Of a stretch of 9,945 nt of DNA, positions 1-6,928 are shown one piece after another. Within the stretch, counting starts at the first letter, position 1, and each line of letters opens with the position of its first letter. The position numbers and the translations under genes are program-made. Source of the stretch: Bin87 sp964347975 (GTDB lineage Bacteria; Chloroflexota; Dehalococcoidia; Lucifugimonadales; UBA3495); contig CAYGAY010000061.1 in NCBI GenBank assembly GCA_964347975.1, forward strand, positions 1 to 9,945, given 5' to 3'. The notes below the pieces were generated by a model. It worked only from the letters and a program-made list of their open reading frames with translations. It was not told the origin of the DNA and searched no databases.

Positions 1-27
1 CATGGCAACACCTTTATCAAGTGTTGC
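1..27 (-). promoter_or_regulatory. possible start and ribosome-binding site of a next gene, within a hairpin
   Basis: At the left edge the minus strand has AAAGGTG (15-9), then 5 nt, then ATG (3-1). This looks like the start of a further gene beyond the window, 143 bp after the thrB stop. The same stretch can form a 7-bp hairpin: GCAACAC (27-21, minus strand) with GTGTTGC (11-5) around a 9-nt loop, covering part of the Shine-Dalgarno box. Only one codon is visible, so the gene itself is unproven. The rest of 28-146 shows no other convincing feature. Confidence 0.3.
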
Positions 28-146
28 ACTTCGTTTGTGAGTTTAGGGAATCCGGTGGCCCAGTGCGTAAATTGCGGTTGTGTTTCCGTTGGCGCTTTCA
101 CCGGACGGACCGTATCCCAAGTTCAGGCGCGCAACTTCCACGTCAA

Positions 147-1070
147 TCAGTCTTCGAGGTCTGCTGACACCACGTGGGCGCCCTGCTCGGTGGGTTGAGT
201 CACTTCCACCCGGCCTTCCACGCCGGCGAGACGGGCCGCGTCAAACATCTCGTAGGCCACTGTCATCGCCCGATCCTGCGCGAAGGCAAGGATGGCGCTC
301 CCGCTGCCCGACAGGAATACGCCCAACGCGCCGGCGTCGCGAGCCGCCGCGAAGATCACTTTCATCGGGGGGAAGATGGTCTGGCGGTAGGGCTGGTGCA
401 GCCGGTCCTGGGTGGCAATGCTGAGATATTCGGGGTGATTGGACAGCATACCCGCCACCAGCAGGGCAGCCCGGCTCATATTGTACACCGCGTCGGCCAT
501 GGACACCTCGCCGGGCAGCACGCGCCGGGCATCCACAGTAGCAATGCGCCGTTCCGGGATAAACAGCACGGCTTGCAAGTCAGGGGGCACCCGGATGGGC
601 GCCGTGTACAGCCGGTTATCGTCCATCACCACCAACTGCAGGCCGCCATGCACCGCCGCCGCCACGTTGTCCGGGTGTCCTTCAATGGTCGCCGCCATTT
701 CCAGCAGGTCGCTCTGGGAAAAGGGGCTGTCCAGCAGAGTGTTGGCTGCCACCAGCCCGCCGGCGATGGCCGACGCGCTGCTGCCCAAACCCCGGCTCAG
801 CGGTATGGCGTTCTCGCAGTGCAACGCCAGCGGCGGCATCGGCGCGTCCGCCTCGGCGAACAGGAACTCCATGGCCCGGTAGGTCAGGTTCCTGGTATCC
901 GCTTCCAGCTCGCCCTCTCCCTCGCCCGAAACGCTCACCGACGGCGTTGCGCCCTCGCCCAGGATAGTAACCGAGAGGCGGTTCCACAGGTCCAGCGCCA
1001 TCCCCAGGCAGTCGTAGCCGGGACCCATGTTAGCCGTCGTCGCCGGGGCGCGTACTTCTATCGTTGCCAA
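147..1070 (-). CDS. thrB: homoserine kinase
   Basis: Cytoplasmic GHMP-family kinase that phosphorylates homoserine with ATP to O-phosphohomoserine, the substrate of threonine synthase. At 307 aa it has normal family length. The three GHMP motifs are visible: PATTANMGPGYDCLGMAL at residues 9-26, the ATP-binding loop IPLSRGLGSSASAIAGG at 89-105, and the C-terminal glycine-rich VFLSGSGSAI at 251-260. The segment GHPDNVAAAVHGG at 131-143 is also typical of ThrB. The start codon is TTG (1070-1068), not ATG. It is supported by a GGAG box at 1080-1077 with 6-nt spacing and by the N-terminus matching the family. It lies 31 bp downstream of the phosphonoacetate-hydrolase-like gene and is probably cotranscribed with it. 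No threonine synthase or homoserine dehydrogenase is in the window. Family assignment is very secure. Confidence 0.96.
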   Translation of the reverse strand: MATIEVRAPATTANMGPGYDCLGMALDLWNRLSVTILGEGATPSVSVSGEGEGELEADTRNLTYRAMEFLFAEADAPMPPLALHCENAIPLSRGLGSSASAIAGGLVAANTLLDSPFSQSDLLEMAATIEGHPDNVAAAVHGGLQLVVMDDNRLYTAPIRVPPDLQAVLFIPERRIATVDARRVLPGEVSMADAVYNMSRAALLVAGMLSNHPEYLSIATQDRLHQPYRQTIFPPMKVIFAAARDAGALGVFLSGSGSAILAFAQDRAMTVAYEMFDAARLAGVEGRVEVTQPTEQGAHVVSADLED

Positions 1071-1101
1071 CGTATGCTCCGTGTCAAACGTATCGCCCCT
1101 T

Positions 1102-2205
1102 TCAATTCAGAATCCGCTGGCTCACGTAGCGGCCCAGGTCCCGGTTCTCCCGAAACTCAAAACCGCCGAAGTCGCCGCCGTAGCCGATGATCGGCACTTG
1201 CCGCTCGTGCACCGAGCCGTGGGAGCGCAGGCCGGGTGGCAGCGTGACCTCCGCCGGATCGCCGAACACCACATCCGCCGTTCCCGTAACCAGGATATCC
1301 CCGATGCGCTCGCCCATGAGCAGAAATCGCGCCGATGCCTCCTCCCGGGGCAGCGCCTCCTCCACACCGTCCGCTTCACGCAGCGCGGCCAGCGCGTCGT
1401 CCATCGCCGCCGGGTCGTCCAGGTGCACGTAGATGCAGCCGCCAAGGTTGGAATGATGCACCACGTACTGATCCTTGATGATGGGTACCGCTTGCGCTCC
1501 AATCCCATGTCCCGCCAGTATGTCCGGCAGGTGCAGCATCCGTCGTTTGTAGGACATTCCGTGGTCCGCCGTGATGAGCAGTTGCGCGTCGGGAATATCG
1601 GCCGCCAGCCGTCCCAGAGCCTCGTCCAGTATCGCCACGTGCCGCGCCGATTCGGGATGTTCCGGCCCGTAGGCGTGCATGGCGTAGTCGGTGGTAGCGA
1701 TGAAGGCCAGGTCGTAATGCTCGGCCTGCAAGGCGGCGCGGGCGGATGCCATGGTCCAGCCGTTCACTTCCAGAGAGTAGATATGCGGCGGCTCCCCGGC
1801 AGCGGCAATCGCTTCTGGAGTCGGCTGCTCCGAGGAAAAGGCCAGGTCGGTATCCGTTCCCAACAGCCGGCGCAGCTTGTCCTTGGAGGCGGCCAGTAGC
1901 GAACGCCCACCTTGCCGCCGGCATTGCGAGAAGATCGTATCAGCGCAGATAAATTCGCCCGATTCGACATACTGTTCAATGCCGGCCTGCCGGTCCAGCC
2001 AGTAGTTGGAGACGATGCCATGCTGATCGGGGTAGTGGCCGGTGACCATTGAGGTGTTGTTCACGTTGGTAACGCTGGGCATCATGCCGCCGCCCGTCAC
2101 GCGGAAACCCTCCTCGGCGAACCGGCGCAGGTTGGGCGCCGGGCACGAATCCAGGTACTCCGGATCCAGCCCGTCGATCATAACCAGTATCGTCGTTCGC
2201 GCCAT
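1102..2205 (-). CDS. phosphonoacetate hydrolase-like enzyme of the alkaline phosphatase superfamily
   Basis: Predicted metal-dependent (two-zinc type) hydrolase; a true phosphonoacetate hydrolase cleaves phosphonoacetate to acetate and phosphate. The 367-aa protein has the superfamily ligand set in order: D11 in VMIDGLD, nucleophile T46 in MPSVTNVNNTSMVTG, D173 and H177 in ATTDYAMHAYG, D214 and H215 in ITADHGM, and H329 in LRSHGSVHE. The threonine nucleophile inside PSxTNxNN and the lysine pair K108/K110 in AASKDKLRRLLG resemble phosphonoacetate hydrolase PhnA, where a comparable lysine pair contacts the substrate. That is why I prefer it over a generic nucleotide pyrophosphatase. I see no signal peptide, so it is probably cytoplasmic. 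The ATG start has a distant GAAGG about 11 nt upstream. It lies 36 bp after the small membrane protein gene and 31 bp before thrB. No other phosphonate genes are visible. Superfamily assignment is firm; substrate is inferred. Confidence 0.8.
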   Translation of the reverse strand: MARTTILVMIDGLDPEYLDSCPAPNLRRFAEEGFRVTGGGMMPSVTNVNNTSMVTGHYPDQHGIVSNYWLDRQAGIEQYVESGEFICADTIFSQCRRQGGRSLLAASKDKLRRLLGTDTDLAFSSEQPTPEAIAAAGEPPHIYSLEVNGWTMASARAALQAEHYDLAFIATTDYAMHAYGPEHPESARHVAILDEALGRLAADIPDAQLLITADHGMSYKRRMLHLPDILAGHGIGAQAVPIIKDQYVVHHSNLGGCIYVHLDDPAAMDDALAALREADGVEEALPREEASARFLLMGERIGDILVTGTADVVFGDPAEVTLPPGLRSHGSVHERQVPIIGYGGDFGGFEFRENRDLGRYVSQRILN

Positions 2206-2241
2206 CTTACGATCAACCTTCGCATACCGGCCGGCTGACGC

Positions 2242-2688
2242 CTAACCGGCGTCAGCGTCTTCCGGGTGTGCCTCATTGGCCATCGGCGGCGGTTCCGGCA
2301 TCGCCACGCCATTGGCAACCTGGCGTTCGTACCACGCCTGCCACTCCTTGCGTTCGGCTTTCCTGCCCGCCTCCCGGCCTTCCTGTCGTATCTTTTTGTG
2401 CCTTCCGATGATGTACTCGGTAGCCAGAATTCCTACCATGATGGCCATCTCCAAAGTCGCCATGGCAAATGAGTAGCCGATCAGTCCCAGGCTTGCCGCC
2501 TGCGTCATCGCGTCCCAGTCCCGCCAGAACAGCCATTCACCATGCCCGATGAACTTGGCGACCAAGTAGGTAGTGAAGCCGGAACCAAAGGGCAATATTT
2601 TGACGTGGGTAGCCAGTCCCCCGCCGGAACGCAAAAAACGATGGTAGGCGCGAAACGGCCATGACAGGATCGCCCCCAATCTTCGCAT
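2242..2688 (-). CDS. small membrane protein of unknown function
   Basis: I do not recognise a family. The 148-aa protein has a basic N-terminus (MRRLGAILSW, more Arg/His to residue 20). One long hydrophobic stretch at about 62-95 could be one long or two short transmembrane segments. A strongly charged Lys/Arg/Glu-rich stretch at about 97-125, likely helical, follows (residues 97-110 are rich in K, R and E). The tail is Pro/Glu/Asp-rich, with PEPPP at 131-135 and an acidic C-terminus. There is no cleavable signal peptide and no obvious catalytic motif. The start is constrained: in-frame TAG and TAA codons lie just upstream (2703-2698), making ATG at 2688 the first usable start. It has no clear Shine-Dalgarno box and lies 11 nt from a putative -10 box, suggesting near-leaderless translation. 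It is 36 bp upstream of the phosphonoacetate-hydrolase-like gene, so the two are probably cotranscribed. It is likely a real gene, but its function is unknown. Confidence 0.75.
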   Translation of the reverse strand: MRRLGAILSWPFRAYHRFLRSGGGLATHVKILPFGSGFTTYLVAKFIGHGEWLFWRDWDAMTQAASLGLIGYSFAMATLEMAIMVGILATEYIIGRHKKIRQEGREAGRKAERKEWQAWYERQVANGVAMPEPPPMANEAHPEDADAG

Positions 2689-2699
2689 TAACTCTGCTT

Positions 2700-2708
2700 A
2701 CTATACCA
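2700..2708 (-). promoter_or_regulatory. extended -10 promoter of the membrane protein - hydrolase - thrB operon
   Basis: The minus strand reads TGGTATAGT (2708-2700), an extended -10 box (TGn then TATAGT, 5/6 to TATAAT). No good -35 box is found at standard spacing (TGAGAC at 16 nt is poor), which fits an extended -10 promoter. The last base of the box is 11 nt from the ATG at 2688, so the transcript would begin about 5 nt before the start codon. Confidence 0.55.
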
Positions 2709-2725
2709 CGCGGGCGTTCGAGTCT

Positions 2726-2739
2726 CAGCGCCGGCGCTG
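2726..2739. promoter_or_regulatory. 14-bp perfect palindrome upstream of the -10 box
   Basis: CAGCGCCGGCGCTG is a perfect 14-bp palindrome in the 89-bp gap between the treT-like gene and the membrane protein gene. It sits 20 bp upstream of the -10 box, so it overlaps the -35 region, where a dimeric repressor or activator could bind. A treT transcript would also carry it, but it has no loop or following U run and so is a poor terminator. Confidence 0.4.
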
Positions 2740-2777
2740 CCCCCGGGCCGCCTCGGTCAAGCCGCTCCAACACGGAG

Positions 2778-4121
2778 TTATTGAACGCCGTCGGCGCATG
2801 CTCTGTGATTACGGGCGCCCCGCACCACCCGCATGTAATCATACATCAGCCGGGGCAGCAGGAAACGCTCCCGCACCCTTTGCCTGGCGTTCCTTCCCAT
2901 TGTCTCACGGAGGTCGGGGTCGGAGAGCAGTTGGGCCATGCGCTCGCCCGCTTCCGTCGCCGAGTTGACCAGATATCCGGAGCGGCCGTCCTCGATCTGC
3001 AACTGGATACCGCCCACGTTGCCCCCGATGATGGCCTTGCCCTTCCACATTCCCTCCGAAACCGTCAACCCGAATCCCTCCCGCGTGGACTTCTGCACCA
3101 GCACGTCGGAATGGGTTTGCAGCGCGTTGACAATCTCATCATTGCTGGCGGGCAGGCCGTCGGGAGAGAAGAACAGGTGGATGTTGCAATCGTCTCCGGC
3201 ATATTCCCGTACCGATTCCACCACCTGCGCGCCCTCCGGGTCGTCATTGGCCTGGCTCAGTCCCAGGAGCGCCAGCTGTAGCCCGGGATGGGATTTGCGC
3301 GCCAGCCGGTAGGCGTCGATGACACCCCACGGGTCCTTCCAGACGTCGAACCGGGACACCTGCGTCACCAATGGCCGGCAGGTGTCTATGCCCAGTGAGC
3401 TGGCGATTTCCGCGGATCGTTCCGCCGGCATCACCGAGTTTTTCGTTGTCAACGGGTCAATAGCCGGCGGGGCAATGTGGACCGCCGGTCCGGGCGGCAG
3501 ACGACCAGGCACGTAGGTATCCATCGAACAGATCAGCCCGTCGTAGGCCGCCGTCAGCGGCAGCAGCACATCCATCAGCCATGCGTTGGGCTGGGTAAGG
3601 TCGATATGTACCGTCCAAATGCGCGCTGCGCCGCCGCAGCGATCCAGCAAACGGCCCAGCGGCAGCAGTTGCGGGTCGTGGAGAAACCACACGTCGGCAG
3701 AGAGACCGGCGCATTTGATCTCCTCCGCCACGTCGTCCAGGCATCCGTAATATACCGCCAGTTCCTCATCTGACAGGCTTCCCTCCGCTCCCTGTAGCAT
3801 ATTGTGGATACGCTTGGTTACGTCGAAAAACCTCGGATCTTTCGGATTGATTACGACCCGCTGGGTACGGATCCCCAACGCGTTGCTCAAAGGCACCAAC
3901 GAGTGCAGTATCTCGGCTACCCCGCCGCCGTTGGCCGTGCTGTTCATATGGATGACGCGGAGGTCGCTGAGCTCGGTCGCCAGCTCGGTCAGGCAGTGGG
4001 CCGCATCGAGAGGCATTAGATCCAGGTAGAGGCTGGCGTCAATTTGGGGATACTCAATTATCTCTATCAATCCTGTGCGGCCTCCAGTGGCGAGAATCGG
4101 CCGGTCAAGCGCCGGCAACAT
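2778..4121 (-). CDS. treT: TreT-like trehalose synthase / GT4 glycosyltransferase
   Basis: GT-B fold retaining glycosyltransferase of family GT4. The best match I recognise is trehalose glycosyltransferring synthase TreT, which joins glucose from a nucleotide sugar to free glucose to make trehalose. N-terminal acceptor-domain motifs are HMNSTANGGGVAEIL (58-72), FFDVTKRIHNMLQG (98-111) and FLHDPQLLPL (146-155). The C-terminal donor domain has QVSRFDVWKDPWGVIDAY (254-271) and the E-x7-E signature in STREGFGLTVSEG, with E348 and E356. Length 447 aa is close to the family. The ATG at 4121 abuts a putative -10 box. A TTG at 4070-4068 (residue 18), preceded by GGAGG at 4085-4081 with 10-nt spacing, may be the true start, giving 430 aa. 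The gene follows uppP by 75 bp. Family is secure; acceptor and donor specificity are inferred. Confidence 0.85.
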   Translation of the reverse strand: MLPALDRPILATGGRTGLIEIIEYPQIDASLYLDLMPLDAAHCLTELATELSDLRVIHMNSTANGGGVAEILHSLVPLSNALGIRTQRVVINPKDPRFFDVTKRIHNMLQGAEGSLSDEELAVYYGCLDDVAEEIKCAGLSADVWFLHDPQLLPLGRLLDRCGGAARIWTVHIDLTQPNAWLMDVLLPLTAAYDGLICSMDTYVPGRLPPGPAVHIAPPAIDPLTTKNSVMPAERSAEIASSLGIDTCRPLVTQVSRFDVWKDPWGVIDAYRLARKSHPGLQLALLGLSQANDDPEGAQVVESVREYAGDDCNIHLFFSPDGLPASNDEIVNALQTHSDVLVQKSTREGFGLTVSEGMWKGKAIIGGNVGGIQLQIEDGRSGYLVNSATEAGERMAQLLSDPDLRETMGRNARQRVRERFLLPRLMYDYMRVVRGARNHRACADGVQ

Positions 4122-4150
4122 ATAGTAGTGTCAACCGGCCAGTATGTACA
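4122..4150 (-). promoter_or_regulatory. possible promoter of the treT-like gene, with inverted repeat
   Basis: On the minus strand TGTACA (4150-4145) and TACTAT (4127-4122) are separated by 17 nt. Transcription would then begin near 4115, after the ATG at 4121 but about 45 nt before the alternative TTG start at 4070. A perfect TTGACA (4134-4129) also lies here but has no -10 box at correct spacing. A 7-bp inverted repeat (ACCGGCC at 4134-4140, GGCCGGT at 4099-4105) flanks the predicted start point and could be an operator or a leader hairpin. Confidence 0.35.
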
Positions 4151-4196
4151 ACGCAATTCGCTGCGCTTTTTGACGGTTATGTCGTGCGGGCCGCGC

Positions 4197-5009
4197 TTAC
4201 CAAACCGCCATTGCGATGGTTGCGATGCCCGCCAACCCGCTCCACGGCGCGAACCACCGCAGCCGTCCGGCCCGCACCCACGATACGGTCCAGTGCAACG
4301 CACCCAGCGCGACCAGAAATGTCACCAGGATTACGACCAGCGTCGCCGCAGCGGATTGCCAGGACGAAAACCACGCTGACGCCTCCGGCCACATCCAGAC
4401 CACCGCAAACAGGGTTGGCAACAGCATCACCGGGGGCGCCAGCAGGAAGCAGAACGATGAGGCATGGGCCGGCGACAACCCGGCCCGCAAGCCCGCCGCC
4501 ACCGTAAGGCCCGACCGCGAAAGACCGGGCGTCACGGCAATTCCCTGGGCCAGTCCCACCCAGACCGTCGTTGGCCACGTCAATGCCGGCAGGGTTCCAT
4601 CCGAAGGCTCATCGTCCCGGCGCGGAGCCGCCAGCAGGATCGCCGCGTTGAGCAGCATCATCCCGCCTAGCATCCAACCGGAGCCCCAGTGGGCCGCTGG
4701 CGTCTGCGTCAGCAGCCACGTGAAGGCCACCATCACCGGCGCGGTGATAGCCTGCGCTGCCGCGTACCGCCACGCGAATTCCCGCCGAAGGCCCGGTTTC
4801 CAGATACCGCTAACCGCCTGCCCGTACTCCCGGCGGTAGTAGACCACGGCAACAGTCGCGGTCACCGCGTGGAGCGACGAGATTAGCAGGGCCGGCCGGC
4901 GACCGTCCCCCAGAAACAGCGTCAACAGAACCAAGTGCCCGCTGCTGGATACCGGCAGAAACTCCGTAATGCCCTGCATCAAGGCGAACAGCAGGGCTGT
5001 CAGAAGCAT
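4197..5009 (-). CDS. uppP: undecaprenyl-diphosphatase (UppP/BacA family)
   Basis: Integral membrane phosphatase that dephosphorylates undecaprenyl pyrophosphate to undecaprenyl phosphate, recycling the lipid carrier for peptidoglycan and other surface polymers; overexpression of family members gives bacitracin resistance. At 270 aa it has the usual length and is hydrophobic throughout, with about eight membrane segments. The first catalytic motif is MQGITEFLPVSSSGHL at 11-26 (Q12/E16 of the (E/Q)xxxE pattern, SSSGH with H25). The second is PGLSRSGLT at 161-169, with the conserved Arg at 165. The ATG start places the first motif at the standard distance from the N-terminus. It has no clear Shine-Dalgarno box and lies only 12 bp after the glmS stop, so translational coupling is likely. 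It is probably the last gene of the yvcK-glmS-uppP operon, although read-through into treT is possible. Confidence 0.95.
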   Translation of the reverse strand: MLLTALLFALMQGITEFLPVSSSGHLVLLTLFLGDGRRPALLISSLHAVTATVAVVYYRREYGQAVSGIWKPGLRREFAWRYAAAQAITAPVMVAFTWLLTQTPAAHWGSGWMLGGMMLLNAAILLAAPRRDDEPSDGTLPALTWPTTVWVGLAQGIAVTPGLSRSGLTVAAGLRAGLSPAHASSFCFLLAPPVMLLPTLFAVVWMWPEASAWFSSWQSAAATLVVILVTFLVALGALHWTVSWVRAGRLRWFAPWSGLAGIATIAMAVW

Positions 5010-5021
5010 GGAGTTGGCGCG

Positions 5022-6911
5022 CTATTCTACAGTAACGGACTTGGCCAGGTTTCGCGGCTGGTCCACGTCGCAGCCGCGCCGCACCGCGATATTGTAGGCC
5101 AGAAGTTGCAGCGGCACCGTGGCCAGCAGTGGCGTCAGGTGTGACGGCGCGTCAGGGATGAATACCACGTCGTCCACCAGGGCGGACAGGCGGTCGTCGC
5201 CGTTGGTGAGCACCGCCAGCACTTCGCCGTCCCGCGCCTTTACCTCCTGAACGTTGTTGGCCATCTTGTCGTACAGCGCATCCCGGGGCGCGATGGCAAG
5301 TGTGGGCATCGCATGGTCTATCAGGGCAATCGGCCCATGCTTCATCTCGCCGGCCGGGTAAGCCTCAGCGTGAATGTAGCTGATTTCCTTGAGCTTTAAC
5401 GCCCCTTCTGTGGCAATGGGCGCGTTGATCCCCCGTGCCAGATAGAGAAAGTTTCGGCGGTCGCAGTATCGCCGCGCCAGTCCTGCCACGTCGCCGGCTC
5501 GGCCCAGCAGCTCCGCGATGCGTCCGGGCAGCCGCGCCAGTCCCTCTGTCCAGGACCGCTGCGTTCCGGTATCGGCGTAACCTCGCGCCGCGCCCAGCCG
5601 CATCGCCAGCAGGTTCAGTATGGTGAGGGCAGCCAAAAAGGTCTTGGTGCTGGCGACGCCAACCTCCACTCCGCAGCGCATCAGCAGCGTGTGGTCGGCC
5701 AGACGGGTTGCCTGGCTGGCGGGCGCGTTGCAGATGGTCACCAGGCCGGCGTCGCTCCGCCGCGCTTCTTCCATCGCCGCCACCGTATCCGCCGTCTCCC
5801 CGGACTGGCCCACGGCCACCACCAGCGTTCCATCATTCAGGAATGGATCGCGGTACCGGAACTCCGAGGCCGATTCCGCTTCGGCGGGGATCCCGGCCAG
5901 TCGTTCCACCAGGTGCCGACCTACCCGCGCCGCGTTGAGGCTGGTGCCGCAGCCGATCAACACCACCCGCCGCACTTTCGCCAACTCCCCATCGCTCATC
6001 GCCAGCTCGGGCAACGTGACTCGCCCAGCGTCGAAGTCCACTCGATCCCGCAGGGAGGAGACCACCGCCTGCGGCTGCTCCATAATCTCCTTGAGCATGA
6101 AGTGCCGATATCCGGCCCGGTCCACCAGCACGTCGTCCAGCGAAACCGAGCGCAGCGGTTTGGCCACGCGCCTCCCCTCCCGGTCGAGGAACGTTATCCC
6201 CTGCCGGGTCACCACGGCAACTTCGCCGTCCTCCAGGAATCCCACCGGCAGATGCCCGGCCCGCCCATACGAACTTTGACCAAATGAACTTTGACCAATC
6301 AGCGGCAGCAGCGCCGGCAAATCGCTGGACACTACGCCCTGTCCCTCGTGGTGCGCCACGGCGACCCCGCCGGCGTGCCCCAGCCGCAGGGCGCAGAGGC
6401 GGTCGTCGTCCCCTTCCAGCACGGCCACCACCGCCTGGGGGCCCTGAACCCGTTCGCCCATGCGCAAAACGGCCCGGGGCAGGCTCAACCCGCTGTTCAT
6501 GCCGTCTTCAATCAAGTGCGCGATTACTTCGGTGTCCGTCTCCGACTTGAACTCATGGCCCTGCTGCTGCAATTCCAGCTTCAGCGACAGATAATTCTCC
6601 ACGATGCCGTTGTGGGCCACCGCAATGCGACCCGTGCAGTCGGTGTGGGGGTGGGCGTTGGCTTCCGAAGGCCGTCCGTGGGTCGCCCAGCGAGTGTGCC
6701 CCAATCCTGCCGAACCCACCGGCTCCGGGCAGGAGGCGTCATGCAGCAGGCCCAGAACTCGACCCACGGTCTTGCGCACGTGCAAGCCGCCCTCCGGTTC
6801 CAGTACCGCCACGCCGGCGCTGTCGTAGCCCCGGTACTCCAGGCGGCGCAATCCCTCCAGAACGATGGGCCAAGCCGGCCGGTCGCCGACGTAACCGACA
6901 ATCCCGCACAT
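5022..6911 (-). CDS. glmS: glutamine--fructose-6-phosphate aminotransferase (isomerizing)
   Basis: Cytoplasmic enzyme that converts fructose-6-phosphate and glutamine to glucosamine-6-phosphate and glutamate, the first committed step to UDP-GlcNAc. The 629-aa protein opens with MCGIVGYVG; Cys2 becomes the N-terminal nucleophile of the class II glutamine amidotransferase domain (about 1-230), which also has GHTRWATHG (71-79), AHNGIVENY (99-107) and SETDTEVI (123-130). Two SIS sugar-isomerase domains follow, with IGCGTSLNA, GQSGETADT, AEAYPAGEMKHGPIALID and the C-terminal DQPRNLAKSVTVE. Two oddities are visible: the usual GSPLV segment is replaced by GHAGGVAVA (178-186), and a linker insertion carries a duplicated GQSSF/GQSSY (206-216). 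The ATG is fixed by the Cys2 requirement. It starts 17 bp after the yvcK stop, with a weak GGGA box. No glmS ribozyme is possible in that short gap. Confidence 0.97.
   Translation of the reverse strand: MCGIVGYVGDRPAWPIVLEGLRRLEYRGYDSAGVAVLEPEGGLHVRKTVGRVLGLLHDASCPEPVGSAGLGHTRWATHGRPSEANAHPHTDCTGRIAVAHNGIVENYLSLKLELQQQGHEFKSETDTEVIAHLIEDGMNSGLSLPRAVLRMGERVQGPQAVVAVLEGDDDRLCALRLGHAGGVAVAHHEGQGVVSSDLPALLPLIGQSSFGQSSYGRAGHLPVGFLEDGEVAVVTRQGITFLDREGRRVAKPLRSVSLDDVLVDRAGYRHFMLKEIMEQPQAVVSSLRDRVDFDAGRVTLPELAMSDGELAKVRRVVLIGCGTSLNAARVGRHLVERLAGIPAEAESASEFRYRDPFLNDGTLVVAVGQSGETADTVAAMEEARRSDAGLVTICNAPASQATRLADHTLLMRCGVEVGVASTKTFLAALTILNLLAMRLGAARGYADTGTQRSWTEGLARLPGRIAELLGRAGDVAGLARRYCDRRNFLYLARGINAPIATEGALKLKEISYIHAEAYPAGEMKHGPIALIDHAMPTLAIAPRDALYDKMANNVQEVKARDGEVLAVLTNGDDRLSALVDDVVFIPDAPSHLTPLLATVPLQLLAYNIAVRRGCDVDQPRNLAKSVTVE
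6271..6300. repeat. 15-bp tandem duplication inside glmS
   Basis: Two adjacent 15-bp units, GAACTTTGACCAAAT and GAACTTTGACCAATC, differ at two end positions. They are in frame in glmS and encode GQSSF then GQSSY (residues 206-215) in the linker between the amidotransferase and isomerase domains. Base composition is AT-richer than the surrounding gene. Confidence 0.85.
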
Positions 6912-6928
6912 TCGGGTTATCCCAGGAC

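Noticed and set aside
43..141. Short 32-codon minus-strand frame starting with GTG just after thrB
   Set aside because: A 32-codon stop-free stretch is unremarkable in GC-rich DNA, there is no good Shine-Dalgarno box, and I recognise no product.
174..1190. Long plus-strand open frame of 338 codons opposite thrB
   Set aside because: It is antisense to an intact homoserine kinase and is low-complexity in His/Arg/Gln with no motif.
2537..2842. 101-codon minus-strand reading frame bridging the end of the treT-like gene and the membrane protein gene
   Set aside because: It overlaps both genes in another frame, is rich in Arg/Pro/Gly typical of GC-rich shadow frames, and has no recognisable motif; both overlapped genes are intact.
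4129..4134. Perfect TTGACA as a -35 box before the treT-like gene
   Set aside because: No plausible -10 box lies 16-18 nt downstream; the downstream sequence is GC-rich coding DNA.
6912..6928. glmS ribozyme or riboswitch upstream of glmS
   Set aside because: The yvcK-glmS gap is only 17 bp, far too short for a glmS ribozyme, and the yvcK leader does not show an obvious ribozyme core.
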